A DNA stretch of 64,000 nucleotides from Mycolicibacterium rhodesiae (GCF_002086695.1 NZ_MVIH01000006.1:186001-250000); one strand, 5' to 3'; shown: positions 26,763 to 36,187, counted from the first letter of the stretch. Numbers and translations: made by a program. Notes: generated by a model from the letters alone, not told the origin.

Positions 26763-26787
26763 TCTACGTACTTAGTAAGTACGTAGA
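26763..26787. promoter_or_regulatory. Long perfect palindrome upstream of the NlpC/P60 gene
   Basis: Arms TCTACGTACTT and AAGTACGTAGA (11 bp each) flank AGT, 80 bp upstream of the start at 26682. It contains TACTT and ACGTA halves at the same 12-bp offset as the BlaI-type boxes, seven of ten positions matching, so the relation is uncertain. No gene lies on the other side until 26964. Confidence 0.55.
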
Positions 26788-26963
26788 AACCCCGTGTCGG
26801 AGTTAACGTACATCACTTTGGCACCATTGGAAACAGACGTCACAAAGTACAGCCTTGTAATTCCCTGCGCCGTTGCTGTTTTGGAGCTGGGGCTCGGACT
26901 CGTGGGATCGGGGAGGGGGTCTCGGTTAGCCTACGGGTGTGTCACGACCTCGCGGCGGGCCAC

Positions 26964-27560
26964 TCAGGCCTTTCGTGCCGCGCCGATGAACACCATGCCC
27001 CCGAGGTGATGTTCGAACTCGCCGGTGCCGTGCAAACCGTGCCGTGCCAATTCTGTTGCGAATTCCGCTGCCTCGAAACGATTTTCACGAGGATGCAAAG
27101 TGAAGGTCCGGAACGCCCAAGTGTCGAGCATTTGGCGGGGTACCTCCTCGAACAGCAGCAGCCCCCCAGGTCGGAGCACGCGGGCGATCTCCGCCACCGC
27201 CTGCTGCCAGTTCGGGACGTGGTGGATGATCCCGAAGTCCACCACCGTGTCGGTGCTCGCCGTGGGCTGCGCGATGTCGCATACATCGCCGACTGACAGC
27301 TCCACCCGCCTCCCGTGGAGCCGTCTGCGTGCCAATTCGACCATCGATTCGTCGAGGTCGAACACTGTGACGCTCGCGGCACCGAGCCGGTCCAGGATCA
27401 CTTCGGCCCCGACTCCGCGTCCGCACCCGACCTCTAAAACCTGCTGGCCGGACAGGTCGCCGCCGGCCAACCGGCGGAACCAGCTCGCCTCACGGTGGTG
27501 CTGATGGGCCGCGCGGACAGGGTTGTTCATCGCGGCGCGCTCGAACGCGTTGAGCTTCAT
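26964..27560 (-). CDS. Class I SAM-dependent methyltransferase
   Basis: 198 residues from the ATG at 27560, preceded by AAGGAGG. Motif I is VLEVGCGRGVGAEV, motif II ends in VFDLDESMVELAR, then GDVCDI and VVDFGIIHHVPNW follow, a standard methyltransferase fold of the UbiE/small-molecule type. The acceptor is unknown. Its promoter carries an ATACCC-N5-GGGTAT palindrome, the same core as the csoR operator, 38 bp before the start. So it is probably induced by copper, which is unusual for such an enzyme. Confidence 0.88.
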   Translation of the reverse strand: MKLNAFERAAMNNPVRAAHQHHREASWFRRLAGGDLSGQQVLEVGCGRGVGAEVILDRLGAASVTVFDLDESMVELARRRLHGRRVELSVGDVCDIAQPTASTDTVVDFGIIHHVPNWQQAVAEIARVLRPGGLLLFEEVPRQMLDTWAFRTFTLHPRENRFEAAEFATELARHGLHGTGEFEHHLGGMVFIGAARKA

Positions 27561-27597
27561 CGGCCTCCTTCTGCTGGGCATGAGACCCCGACCCCAC

Positions 27598-27614
27598 ATA
27601 CCCTACGGGGGTAT
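27598..27614. promoter_or_regulatory. Second CsoR/RicR-type copper box
   Basis: ATACCC-TACGG-GGGTAT is a perfect 6-bp-arm inverted repeat with the same arms and spacer length as the core of the csoR operator (13938-13954). It lies 38 bp before the methyltransferase start. Confidence 0.7.
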
Positions 27615-27849
27615 AGTTAGCAGCGCAATGGCCAATTGAACGTGAGTGGACGTGAGTCGAGGATTGCTCCGATGAAGCATGGCTGTGCCCCTCGACGGAA
27701 GGGTGCCGCTTACCCGAACTAACCTGTCAGACAGTGACTCTCGCTGGTGGACGGCCATCGAGGGGAATTGATTCGCCGGCCACCAGGACGGATCAGGCAT
27801 GTACCCGTCGGCCATGGTGCCCCGTCAAGAGCTAGTCGAATCGCGGCCG

Positions 27850-28218
27850 TCAGGCCTTGGCAACTGTGAGCAGTATCGCTGAGTCTGTGACGGCGTCGAG
27901 GCGATGCCGCACCGGTGGTAGCGCAAGCAGGTCGCCGGCGATGGCGTCCCACTGCGTGTCGTGGGTAGCTACCCGCACTCGACCGTGCAGGACGTACACG
28001 GTGGCTTCTCCAGGGTTCTCGTGATCGTCCAACGACTGCCCTTGGAGCAACGCGATAACGGTCTGCCGCAGCACGTGTTCGTGACCGCCATAAACGGTCT
28101 CGGCGCTGCGACCGCTCGGCTGCGCGGCGGCGTGGGCTAGGAGATGCCGCACCGTTGCGTCGAGCGAACGTTTCTTCAAGGTGGGTTTGTACCGCTTTCT
28201 CAAAGTCGTTGCGAGCAT
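27850..28218 (-). CDS. Small cupin-fold protein
   Basis: 122 residues. The central part has the cupin pattern: LRQTVIALLQGQSLDDHENPGEATVYVLHGRVRV, then GDLLALPPVRHRLDA. It keeps several but not all of the classical metal-binding histidines. Such proteins are often metal- or small-molecule-binding; no substrate is evident. The N-terminus is basic (LRKRYKPTLKKR). It is divergent from the LpqS-like gene at 28416, with about 200 bp between. The 27615-27849 stretch holds no gene. Confidence 0.65.
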   Translation of the reverse strand: MLATTLRKRYKPTLKKRSLDATVRHLLAHAAAQPSGRSAETVYGGHEHVLRQTVIALLQGQSLDDHENPGEATVYVLHGRVRVATHDTQWDAIAGDLLALPPVRHRLDAVTDSAILLTVAKA

Positions 28219-28415
28219 TCCGCAATCTAGGATCGCAGATTACGTCAGTGGGCGGTAGGCCGCGGCACGGGTGTGATTGTCGCCGCCCTTGCGCCTACAG
28301 CCGGATACCAGCGGATGCGCTGGCTCAACGCCATTGTCGCGGCGGTATTACGACTCGGCATCAACTTCGTGGGTCGATGCCCGGCCTGCATCGCGCTGCT
28401 AAAGTCGCGGTCACT

Positions 28416-28823
28416 ATGCACGCTTCGAGCCGGTCGCCGCGCCTAGGACTGTGGGTGATAGTTGGCCTAGTCGCTCTGCTATGCCTCGCAGCGCCGGCGT
28501 CCAGCACGGCATCGTCGCAGCACCTCCCGGAGTTGCACAGCCACGAAACAGTCTCGGCCCTCTACGGGCACCTCATCTCCGATGCCGACCATGCGCACAT
28601 CGATTCGGGCATTCAGGAATGCCTACCTGATTCAGTCTCCGACTTTTTGGTCCCAAGGCTGCGCGGGACGTTGTTGGCGCTGGGCCTGCTGGTCGGCTTG
28701 GCGGTGCTATGGCGACTGTCGGGCCAGGACGAGCCGGCCGTTGGCCGCGCCCCGCCCCGCTCGGTTGTCGCGGCCCTGTCCGTGCCGGACATCTTGACGT
28801 TGTTCTGCGTCGCGCGACGCTGA
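28416..28823 (+). CDS. lpqS: LpqS-like copper-associated membrane protein
   Basis: 135 residues from the ATG at 28416. A membrane helix (LGLWVIVGLVALLCLAAPASS) is followed by a His-rich outside stretch (HLPELHSHETV, then LISDADHAHIDSG), a cysteine and a second hydrophobic helix. It ends DILTLFCVARR, which closely resembles the conserved end of M. tuberculosis LpqS (LLTRFCLARR as I recall it). LpqS belongs to the RicR copper regulon. The order lpqS, cysK2, MFS is the same as lpqS-cysK2-Rv0849 there, supporting the call. I see no clear RicR box before this copy. Confidence 0.7.
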   Translation: MHASSRSPRLGLWVIVGLVALLCLAAPASSTASSQHLPELHSHETVSALYGHLISDADHAHIDSGIQECLPDSVSDFLVPRLRGTLLALGLLVGLAVLWRLSGQDEPAVGRAPPRSVVAALSVPDILTLFCVARR

Positions 28824-28943
28824 TCGGATAGCGACAGACCGGCTCCACTGTTCCTTGGTGGTGATGGCTGGTCGGTGCCCGCTGTCCATGACCAGCGGCC
28901 GCGCGCCTGTTGTCGCGGCCATCACGCGGAAGCGACATTCTCC

Positions 28944-30050
28944 ATGACATCTGTTCTGCCAATTCACCCGTTCCCCGTCCACGCCACCACTCAGCGCGGC
29001 CCACGCCGCGATGACCGGCCCTCCTCCATGGTCGGCAACACACCGGTCTTGCGCATCACCGCGCCCTTCGCCACCGATGAACGCGGCTTTTGGGCCAAGC
29101 TGGAGGGCTTCAACCCCGGCGGCATGAAAGACCGCCCGGCTCTGCACATGGTGGAGCGCGCCCGAGCCCGCGGAGCGCTGCGCCCGGGGGCTCGCATCAT
29201 CGAGTCCAGCAGTGGCACATTGGGTTTGGGCTTGGCGCTAGCCGGTATGGCCTATCGGCACCCGGTGACGGTGGTCACCGACCCCGGGCTCGAGCCCATC
29301 CTCGTGCGGATGCTCACCGCCTACGGGGCCCGAGTCGACCAGGTCACCGAGCCGCACCCCGACGGCGGCTGGCAGCAGGCCCGCCGGGACCGGGTCGATC
29401 AGCTGCTCGCCGAGGACCCCACCGCCTGGCATCCCGATCAGTACAGCAATCCTGACTGTGTGGCCGCCTACCGAGGGCTCGCCTTGGAGTTGCGGGCACA
29501 AGTCGGCGATGTGGACGTGCTGGTGTGTTCAGTGGGCACCGGCGGGCATTCGGCCGGAGTGGCCCGAGTGCTACGCGAGTTCAACCCGGCCATGAAACTG
29601 ATCGGTGTGGATGCCATCGGGTCACGGATATTCGGACAACCCGTCCAACCGCGGCTGATGCGGGGGCTCGGCTCGAGCATTTACCCTGCCAACGTGGACT
29701 ACACGGCCTTCGATGAGGTCCATTGGGTCGCTCCAGCCGAAGCGGTCTGGGCGTGCCGGGCTCTAGCGGCCACCCACTACGCCACCGGCGGGTGGAGTGT
29801 GGGGGCGGTCGCTCTCGTCGCAGGTTGGGCAGCTCAGGCCCATGTGCGGGAAGCGACCGTCGCGGCGATCTTCCCCGACGGCCCGCAACGCTACTTCGAC
29901 ACGATCTACAACGACGACTACTGCCACGAACACGGTCTGCTCGCTGCTGAGCAACCGATCGAACCGGTCACAATTGACGATCCCGGCCGTGTCACAGTCC
30001 AATCATGGACCCGGTGCGACGCGGTCGCAGCCCCGGGCAGGCGAGTGTGA
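28944..30050 (+). CDS. cysK2: CysK2-type PLP-dependent cysteine/S-sulfocysteine synthase
   Basis: 368 residues from the ATG at 28944; M. tuberculosis CysK2 is about 372. The PLP lysine is in [10 protein letters not shown], the substrate loop in [12 protein letters not shown], and the phosphate-binding glycines in [11 protein letters not shown]. CysK2 uses O-phosphoserine with thiosulfate or sulfide, so the product would supply thiols. It is 120 bp after the LpqS-like gene and its stop overlaps the MFS start (TGATG). Placement in a copper operon fits thiol supply for copper buffering. Confidence 0.88.
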   Translation: MTSVLPIHPFPVHATTQRGPRRDDRPSSMVGNTPVLRITAPFATDERGFWAKLEGFNPGGMKDRPALHMVERARARGALRPGARIIESSSGTLGLGLALAGMAYRHPVTVVTDPGLEPILVRMLTAYGARVDQVTEPHPDGGWQQARRDRVDQLLAEDPTAWHPDQYSNPDCVAAYRGLALELRAQVGDVDVLVCSVGTGGHSAGVARVLREFNPAMKLIGVDAIGSRIFGQPVQPRLMRGLGSSIYPANVDYTAFDEVHWVAPAEAVWACRALAATHYATGGWSVGAVALVAGWAAQAHVREATVAAIFPDGPQRYFDTIYNDDYCHEHGLLAAEQPIEPVTIDDPGRVTVQSWTRCDAVAAPGRRV

Positions 30051-31312
30051 TGAGCGACATCATGGGTGAGTTCCGCAGCTTCGGCTGGCCGAGCCGGCTG
30101 CTGATGATCAACCAATTCGGCATCAACCTCGGCTTCTACATGCTGATGCCTTACCTGGCCGGCTATCTGGCCGGGCCGCTGGGGCTGGCGGCGTGGGCGG
30201 TCGGGCTTGTTTTAGGGGTACGCAACTTCTCCCAGCAGGGCATGTTCATTGTGGGCGGCACCCTGGCCGACCGGCTCGGCTACAAGCCGCTGATCGTGGC
30301 CGGCTGTCTATTGCGTACCGGTGGCTTTGCGCTGCTTGTCATCGCGCAATCGTTGCCCATGGTTCTGGTCGCCTCGGCCGCAACGGGATTCGCCGGGGCG
30401 CTCTTCAACCCGGCGGTGCGCGCGTACCTGGCCGCCGAGGCCGGAGAGCGCCGCGTCGAGGTGTTCGCCGTATTCAATGTCTTCTATCAGGCGGGCATCC
30501 TGGCCGGTCCTCTGGTGGGGCTGGCGTTCATGGCAGTCGATTTCCGCCTCACCGCGGCTGGAGCCGCAGCGGTGTTCGCGCTGTTGACGATCGCGCAATT
30601 GTTCGCTCTACCACGCCGCGCCCCTGCGGCTGCCGAGACCGCCAGCTCGGTATTTCAGGACTGGCGCATTGTGACCTCCAACCGCTCGTTCCTGTTGTTC
30701 GCCCTGGCAATGGTCGGGTGCTACGTGCTGTCATTTCAGGTGTACCTGGCGCTGCCGCTGCACGCCGCCGTCCTGTCACCGGGCCACGCGTCGGTAATGG
30801 TGGCCGCGATCTTCGTGGTTTCTGGTGTTGTCGCAGTCGCCGCACAGATGAGGATCACCCGATGGCTCGCCGCTCGCTGGGGATCTGGCCGCGCACTGGC
30901 GATCGGCATGATGGTGATCGCACTGTCTTTCATGCCATTGCTTGTCGTGCCCGACGCCTGGTTCGGCGGGCTGGTCGCACTGGCGGCCTTGCTGGTGACC
31001 ACCGCCGTGCTGGCGGTCGGCTCAGCGGCGGTTTTCCCATTCGAGATGGACACCGTGGTGGCATTAGCCGAGGGCCGACTGGTGGGCACCCATTACGGCT
31101 TCTATAACACCATCGTCGGCATGGGCATTTTGGCCGGAAACCTCGCCACCGGCTACGTGCTGCAGATTGCCCGGGATCACGGGGCCACCAAACTGACATG
31201 GGCCGCGCTGGTCGCAATCGGATTGCTGTCAGCCGCGGCGCTGCACGCCCTGGCCCGCAATGGTCACCTGCAGCCGGTCGCGGATCGTCAGGTTGTCAGT
31301 ACGGGGCAGTGA
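30050..31312 (+). CDS. MFS transporter (Rv0849-like)
   Basis: 420 residues with twelve predicted helices. The start ATG at 30050 overlaps the cysK2 stop. The MFS loop motif between helices two and three is GGTLADRLGYKPL. It is the third gene of lpqS-cysK2-MFS, an order known from M. tuberculosis where the set responds to copper. Substrate unknown; export of a cysteine derivative or metallophore is possible. It is convergent with the LOG-family gene, three bases apart. Confidence 0.88.
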   Translation: MSDIMGEFRSFGWPSRLLMINQFGINLGFYMLMPYLAGYLAGPLGLAAWAVGLVLGVRNFSQQGMFIVGGTLADRLGYKPLIVAGCLLRTGGFALLVIAQSLPMVLVASAATGFAGALFNPAVRAYLAAEAGERRVEVFAVFNVFYQAGILAGPLVGLAFMAVDFRLTAAGAAAVFALLTIAQLFALPRRAPAAAETASSVFQDWRIVTSNRSFLLFALAMVGCYVLSFQVYLALPLHAAVLSPGHASVMVAAIFVVSGVVAVAAQMRITRWLAARWGSGRALAIGMMVIALSFMPLLVVPDAWFGGLVALAALLVTTAVLAVGSAAVFPFEMDTVVALAEGRLVGTHYGFYNTIVGMGILAGNLATGYVLQIARDHGATKLTWAALVAIGLLSAAALHALARNGHLQPVADRQVVSTGQ

Positions 31313-31314
31313 TG

Positions 31315-32055
31315 TCACGAGGCGGGGGCCTGGTAGGTCTCCAGCTGGCGGCGCCGCCAGTGCATGATCACGTCAGCGATAGCGTCAGGGTCGTCAAGCA
31401 CCGTCAGTAGCGTGACATCCTCGGGCGACACCATCCCGCCGCTGAGAAGCTGGGCGCGGATCCACCCGACCAAGCCGCTCCAGTGCTGCGATCCGGCCAG
31501 CACGACCGGAAAGTGCCGGATCTTCCCGGTCTGGATCAACGTCAACGCCTCGAACAGTTCATCGAGAGTTCCGAACCCACCGGGGAAGACCACGAATGCC
31601 GACGCGTAGCGGATAAACATCAGCTTGCGGACGAAGAAGTACCGGAACCGAAGCGACCGATCAACGAAAGGATTGACGATCTGCTCATGGGGCAACTCGA
31701 TATTGAGACCGATCGAGCGCACCGCAGCGTCGCGGGCGCCCCGGTTGGCCGCCTCCATGATCCCGGGTCCGCCACCGGTGATGATGTCAAACCCGTACGC
31801 CCCCAAACGGGTTGCCACTGCGCGCGCCAGGATGTAGTGCGGATGATCCGGCGGGGTGCGCGCCGATCCGAATATCGACACGGCCTGGGCGACGTCGGCC
31901 ATCGCGGTGAAGCCGTAGGCGACCTCGTCGCCGATGCGGGCCACCCGCTCGGGATCGTGTGCGGCGAAATCGGGATAGCCCGGGGCAAGGCAGCACAGCA
32001 ATTCCTCATCGAGGGTGGCTGGAATGTGCGGCGCGGGGGGCTGCAGAGAGACCAT
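31315..32055 (-). CDS. LOG-family (TIGR00730) phosphoribohydrolase
   Basis: 246 residues. The signature PGGFGTLDE and the upstream GGGPGIMEAANRGA define the LOG/lysine-decarboxylase-like family. Characterised members release free cytokinin bases from their riboside 5'-monophosphates. The arginine and glutamate of the active site are present (RKLMFIRYASAFVVFPGGF). It is divergent from the CPD ATPase, with box 4 of the two-component regulon between them, though the box points toward the ATPase. A LOG enzyme beside copper genes is notable since cytokinin breakdown aldehydes are reported to sensitise M. tuberculosis to stress. Confidence 0.88.
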   Translation of the reverse strand: MVSLQPPAPHIPATLDEELLCCLAPGYPDFAAHDPERVARIGDEVAYGFTAMADVAQAVSIFGSARTPPDHPHYILARAVATRLGAYGFDIITGGGPGIMEAANRGARDAAVRSIGLNIELPHEQIVNPFVDRSLRFRYFFVRKLMFIRYASAFVVFPGGFGTLDELFEALTLIQTGKIRHFPVVLAGSQHWSGLVGWIRAQLLSGGMVSPEDVTLLTVLDDPDAIADVIMHWRRRQLETYQAPAS

Positions 32056-32113
32056 GGCGTCAGGGTATTGGTCCGGACCGGTTCGCAGTTTGGCGCAGAC
32101 TCGGCAGTGAAGG

Positions 32114-32135
32114 TCTTCGTCGAATCTTTACCGAA
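32114..32135 (+). promoter_or_regulatory. Tandem direct-repeat box of the island two-component system (box 4)
   Basis: Two adjacent TCTT-N4-GAA units, 126 bp before the ATPase start at 32262 and 58 bp from the divergent LOG gene start at 32055. Confidence 0.65.
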
Positions 32136-32261
32136 TCCATACCTGCGCCATAACTGGGTTGGCAACGATGACGATTGACCCCAGGCTGGAGGGAATCACG
32201 TGGGTGCGAATGATCAGATCAGCCCAACCCATCGACGCGGCGTGGTAGCGGGAGGGATTCG

Positions 32262-34634
32262 ATGACCACCGCCACGGTCGTGCTTGACGTGCACGGGCTG
32301 CAGTGGGCCACCTCGGCAGCTGTGGTGGAGTCCACGCTGATGCGACGGCCGGGGGTGAGTTCGGTGCAGGCCAACGCGGTCAATCAGACCGCCACCGTGG
32401 TCTTCGATCCGGCCGTAACGTCGGTTGCCGAATTGTCAAAGTGGCTTCGGGACTGCGGTTTCCACTGTGCGGGCCGCTCGGTGCCCGATCACATCTGTGA
32501 TCCGATGTCGGAACCCACGACCGGACCCGCGGAGTCCATCTCCGCCGGTGAACACCACGACCATCCCGCAGTGGTGCAACGCTCTCCGCACGAGATGATG
32601 GGCCACGGTGGGCACGCGGGCGTGTCGATGGACGACATGGTCCGCGACATGCGCAACAGGTTCATCGTCGCGTTGGTGCTGTCGATCCCGATCATGCTGT
32701 GGTCGCCGATGGGCCGCGACATGCTCGGCTTTACCGTGCCCGCGCCGTTCGGGCTGCGCGACGATGTGTTCACCTTCCTGCTGAGCCTGCCGGTGGTGTT
32801 CTACTCGGCGTGGATCTTCTTCGACGGGGCGTGGCGGGCGCTGCGGGCCCGCACCTTGGACATGATGGTCCTGGTCGCGGTGGCCGTCGGCGCGGGCTGG
32901 CTCTACAGCGTGGGGGTGACCTTCACCGGCGGCGGAGAGGTGTTCTACGAAGCGGCCGCGGTACTGACAACCTTTGTGCTGCTGGGACATTGGTTCGAGA
33001 TGCGGGCACGCGGCGGGGCCAACGATGCGATCCGCACCCTGCTGGAATTGGCCCCGCCGATGGCGGTGGTGATCCGGGATGGGCAGCAGGTGGAGATTCC
33101 CACCGCCGAGGTGGTCACCGGAGACCTGCTGTTGATCCGGCCGGGCGCCAAGGTCCCGGTGGACGGAACGGTCGAGGAGGGCAACTCCGAAGTCGACGAG
33201 TCGATGGTGACCGGGGAGAGCCTTCCGGTGTCCAAGGCACCAGGTGACAGTGTGATCGGGGCGTCGATCAACACCACCGGAACCCTGCGGGTGCGGACTA
33301 CCAAGGTGGGCTCGGACACCGTTCTGGCCCAGATCGTTTCGATGGTGCAGGAGGCCCAGAACTCCAAGGCCCCCGGCCAGCGGCTAGCCGACCGGGCCGC
33401 GTTCTGGCTCGTCCTGGTCGCGCTGATCGGCGGCACCGTCACCTTCCTGGTGTGGTGGGCCGTGGGCGCCGGTGTGCAGTCGGCGTTGCTGTTCGCGATC
33501 ACGGTGGTGGTGATCACCTGCCCCGACGCGCTGGGCCTGGCGACTCCGACGGCGATCATGGTGGGCACCGGATTGGGCGCCAAGCGCGGGGTGCTGTTCA
33601 AGAACGCCACCGCGCTGGAGACATCGGCGCGCATCGACACCGTCGTGATGGACAAGACCGGCACGCTGACCAAAGGTGAGCCTGAAGTGACAGATTTCGT
33701 CGTCGACGGAATCAGCGAAGAGGAACTGCTGGCTCTGGTCGCCGCGGTGGAGACAGAGTCGGAGCACCCGTTGGCGGCGGCGATCGTGCGTTATGCCGCC
33801 GACCGGGGCATCACCGCGGCACCGCTGAGCGGGTTCCGCAACGTGCCAGGGCACGGAGCCACTGCGACGGCGAGTGGCCGGCGGGTGGCCGTGGGCAACC
33901 GCAAGCTGATGGTCGAGCAGGAGGTGGACGTCCCGGCCGCGTTGATGGCACAGCGCGACGAGTTGGCCGCCACCGGGCGCACCGCGGTCCTGATCGCCGT
34001 GGACGGGCGCGGTGTCGGGGTGATCGCCCTGGCCGACGCCGCACGCGAAACCTCCGCTCAGGCGGTGACTGCGCTGCACGACTTGGGGGTGCAGGTCGTC
34101 ATGCTCAGCGGGGACAACCAGGCCACCGCACAGCGCATCGCCGGCCAGTTGGGTATCGACACCGTCATCGCCGAGGTGCTGCCCGGCGACAAGGCCGCCA
34201 AGATCGCCGACCTGCAGACTCAGGGCCGCAAAGCCGCCATGGTCGGCGACGGGGTCAACGACGCACCCGCCCTGGCCCAAGCCGACCTCGGGGTGGCCAT
34301 CGGGGCCGGCACCGACGTTGCGATCGAGACCGCCGACCTTGTCCTGATGCGCTCCGATCCCCTCGATGTCCCGATCGCGTTGAGGATCGGGCGGGGAACT
34401 CTGCGCAAGATGCGCCAGAACCTCGGCTGGGCGGTGGGCTACAACGTCATCGCACTGCCCATCGCCGCCGGCGTCTTCCAGCCCGCCTTCGGACTGGTGT
34501 TGCGCCCGGAGATCGCAGCACTGTCGATGTCGGGCTCGAGCTTGATCGTCGCGGTCAACGCCCTGATGCTCAAACGGCTCAAGCTGCCTTCTCCGCCAGC
34601 GCCAACGGCTGACAAGGTGTCCTCCGACGTCTAG
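32262..34634 (+). CDS. P1B-type metal ATPase with atypical CPD motif
   Basis: 790 residues. The N-terminal heavy-metal domain (about 1-75) has lost its CxxC site: GLQWATSA stands where GMTCxxC is expected. A His-rich linker follows (EHHDHP, then [11 protein letters not shown]) and eight helices. The sixth-helix ion motif is CPD (Cys420-Pro-Asp422, in [13 protein letters not shown]) instead of CPC or CPH. The phosphorylated Asp464 lies in [19 protein letters not shown] and [11 protein letters not shown] are intact, so it should be active. The His-rich linker resembles CopB-type pumps. Metal choice is unclear: Cu(II), Ag(I) or another ion. Box 4 and the neighbours point to copper stress. Confidence 0.9.
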   Translation: MTTATVVLDVHGLQWATSAAVVESTLMRRPGVSSVQANAVNQTATVVFDPAVTSVAELSKWLRDCGFHCAGRSVPDHICDPMSEPTTGPAESISAGEHHDHPAVVQRSPHEMMGHGGHAGVSMDDMVRDMRNRFIVALVLSIPIMLWSPMGRDMLGFTVPAPFGLRDDVFTFLLSLPVVFYSAWIFFDGAWRALRARTLDMMVLVAVAVGAGWLYSVGVTFTGGGEVFYEAAAVLTTFVLLGHWFEMRARGGANDAIRTLLELAPPMAVVIRDGQQVEIPTAEVVTGDLLLIRPGAKVPVDGTVEEGNSEVDESMVTGESLPVSKAPGDSVIGASINTTGTLRVRTTKVGSDTVLAQIVSMVQEAQNSKAPGQRLADRAAFWLVLVALIGGTVTFLVWWAVGAGVQSALLFAITVVVITCPDALGLATPTAIMVGTGLGAKRGVLFKNATALETSARIDTVVMDKTGTLTKGEPEVTDFVVDGISEEELLALVAAVETESEHPLAAAIVRYAADRGITAAPLSGFRNVPGHGATATASGRRVAVGNRKLMVEQEVDVPAALMAQRDELAATGRTAVLIAVDGRGVGVIALADAARETSAQAVTALHDLGVQVVMLSGDNQATAQRIAGQLGIDTVIAEVLPGDKAAKIADLQTQGRKAAMVGDGVNDAPALAQADLGVAIGAGTDVAIETADLVLMRSDPLDVPIALRIGRGTLRKMRQNLGWAVGYNVIALPIAAGVFQPAFGLVLRPEIAALSMSGSSLIVAVNALMLKRLKLPSPPAPTADKVSSDV

Positions 34635-35047
34635 GACGGTGCGCCGGACGTGGCCCCTACCGCCTCGATGGCCGCACGCAGCTTGCCCGCGACCTCGTCC
34701 GCAACCTCCTGCAGCCTGGCTTCACCGGTCGCCTGCACCAGTACTTGGGGGTCCATCGCCTCGACCAGCACCCGAGTGCCGTCGGCCGGGTCGGCGCGCA
34801 CGACCACGTTGCAGGGAAGCAGCAGCCCGATCTGGCGGTCGATGCTCACCGCCCGGTGGGCCAGGGGGGGATTGCAGGCCCCGAGGATCAGGTAGTCCTC
34901 CATGTCGGTGTCGAGCTTCTTCTTCAAGGTGGCTTTCATGTCGATCTCGGTGAGCACTCCGAAACCGTGGTCGGCCAGGGCTTCGCGGGTGCGGGCCACC
35001 GCGTCGGTGAAGGTGGTCTGCAGTGATGTCGAGATGGCAATGGACAT
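34631..35047 (-). CDS. DUF302 protein
   Basis: 138 residues from the ATG at 35047; the frame extends to 35083. The DUF302 pattern is clear: a strand-helix start ([26 protein letters not shown]), then [13 protein letters not shown] and [11 protein letters not shown]. The ACNP and PCNV cysteines are typical of the family and lie in the central pocket. Family role unknown; members often sit on metal-resistance islands. It overlaps the end of the CPD ATPase by four bases, convergently. It is divergent from the DUF305 gene, with box 2 between. Confidence 0.88.
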   Translation of the reverse strand: MSIAISTSLQTTFTDAVARTREALADHGFGVLTEIDMKATLKKKLDTDMEDYLILGACNPPLAHRAVSIDRQIGLLLPCNVVVRADPADGTRVLVEAMDPQVLVQATGEARLQEVADEVAGKLRAAIEAVGATSGAPS

Positions 35048-35106
35048 GGGCACCAGACTTCCCGAATCTCCTGCGGATCTCACCGACTGTGGAGCGAAAG
35101 GATCGT

Positions 35107-35128
35107 TCTTTATCGAATCTTCACAGAA
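35107..35128 (+). promoter_or_regulatory. Tandem direct-repeat box of the island two-component system (box 2)
   Basis: Two adjacent TCTT-N4-GAA units, 76 bp before the GTG start of the DUF305 lipoprotein at 35205 and 59 bp from the divergent DUF302 gene. Confidence 0.7.
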
Positions 35129-35204
35129 CGACTAGGCCACCCCTATTCAACGCCGCGAGGCTGAGGGATGAAGATCGACAGGCTGATCTATGAAAGGAGC
35201 TGTT

Positions 35205-35945
35205 GTGAACAAGTCAAGGACTGTGGTGACCGGGGTGGTTGCGCTGGCTGCGGTGGCCGCGCTCGGGGCGTGTAGCAAGTCGTCGACCAATGAGGCGACG
35301 TCGTCCACGGCTTCGTCGTCGGTTCAGACGTCGTCGACGGCGCCGGCGGTCGCGCATAACCAGGCCGATATGCAGTTCGCGCACATGATGATCCCGCATC
35401 ATCAGCAGGCGGTGCAGATGAGCGACATGATCTTGGCGAAGCAGGGCATCGACCCGCGGGTGGTGGACTTGGCCAAGCAGATCAAGGCGGCCCAGGGCCC
35501 GGAGATCGAGAAGATGCAGGGCTGGCTGAATCAGTGGGGTATGGGCGGTATGCCGGGCATGACTGGGATGCCCGGGATGGGCGAGACGCCATCCGACACC
35601 GCTACCGCATCGCCTACGACCACGACCATGCCCATGCCCATGCCGAGTGGGTCGATGATGCCCAGTGGTTCGATGATGCCCGGCATGCCCGGAATGGATG
35701 ACATGCCTGGTATGGACGGGATGATGTCGCCAGCCGATATGGATGCACTGACCAACGCCCAGGGGGTCGAGGCCAGCAAGTTGTTCTTGACCCAGATGAT
35801 CAAGCACCACCAGGGCGCAATCACAATGGCGCAGAACGAGGTCAAGAACGGCCAGTTCCCCGATGCTGTTGCGCTGGCTAAGTCGATCGCCAGCAGCCAG
35901 CAGAAGGAGATCGATACAATGAACCAGATCCTGAGCTCATTGTAG
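35205..35945 (+). CDS. DUF305 lipoprotein with Met-rich insert
   Basis: 246 residues from the GTG at 35205, seven bases after AGGAG. A lipoprotein signal ends in the lipobox LGAC. Two helical DUF305 halves each carry a His-His motif (FAHMMIPHHQQAV and LTQMIKHHQGAI). Between them lies an insert of about 70 residues very rich in Met, Gly and Pro (GMGGMPGMTGMPGMG, later MPGMDDMPGMDGMM). DUF305 proteins are ferritin-like four-helix bundles found in copper and silver islands. The insert resembles that of the multicopper oxidase at 38193. It probably binds copper at the outer face of the membrane. Confidence 0.88.
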   Translation: MNKSRTVVTGVVALAAVAALGACSKSSTNEATSSTASSSVQTSSTAPAVAHNQADMQFAHMMIPHHQQAVQMSDMILAKQGIDPRVVDLAKQIKAAQGPEIEKMQGWLNQWGMGGMPGMTGMPGMGETPSDTATASPTTTTMPMPMPSGSMMPSGSMMPGMPGMDDMPGMDGMMSPADMDALTNAQGVEASKLFLTQMIKHHQGAITMAQNEVKNGQFPDAVALAKSIASSQQKEIDTMNQILSSL

Positions 35946-35956
35946 AGACGGTCTAT

Positions 35957-36187
35957 ATGTTGCAGACGCTGACGTTTCTCGTGCGGGGCATGACGTGTGA
36001 TCATTGCGTACACTCGGTCACTTCTGAACTGGAAGCCCTCGACACGGTGACAGAGGTTGCGATTAGTCTGGTGCCACAGGGTGATTCATCAATCACTGTG
36101 ACCAGTTCCGCTGGCCTGACGGCTAGCGCGGTTCGGGATGCGGTGCAGCGGGCCGGTTATGATGTGGTAGAGCCAGCTTCGCGCTGA
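35957..36187 (+). CDS. CopZ-like heavy-metal-associated chaperone
   Basis: 76 residues, one HMA domain with metal site GMTCDHC and the typical end VRDAVQRAGYDVV. It starts 11 bp after the DUF305 stop, so it is co-transcribed under box 2. It may deliver metal to the CPD ATPase, whose own HMA domain lacks cysteines. Its last 31 bp overlap the end of the sensor kinase gene on the other strand. Confidence 0.9.
   Translation: MLQTLTFLVRGMTCDHCVHSVTSELEALDTVTEVAISLVPQGDSSITVTSSAGLTASAVRDAVQRAGYDVVEPASR

Noticed and set aside
28220..28415. Possible RicR box before the LpqS-like gene (GGATACCAGCGGATGC region)
   Set aside because: No symmetric TACCC/GGGTA pair; too weak to annotate.
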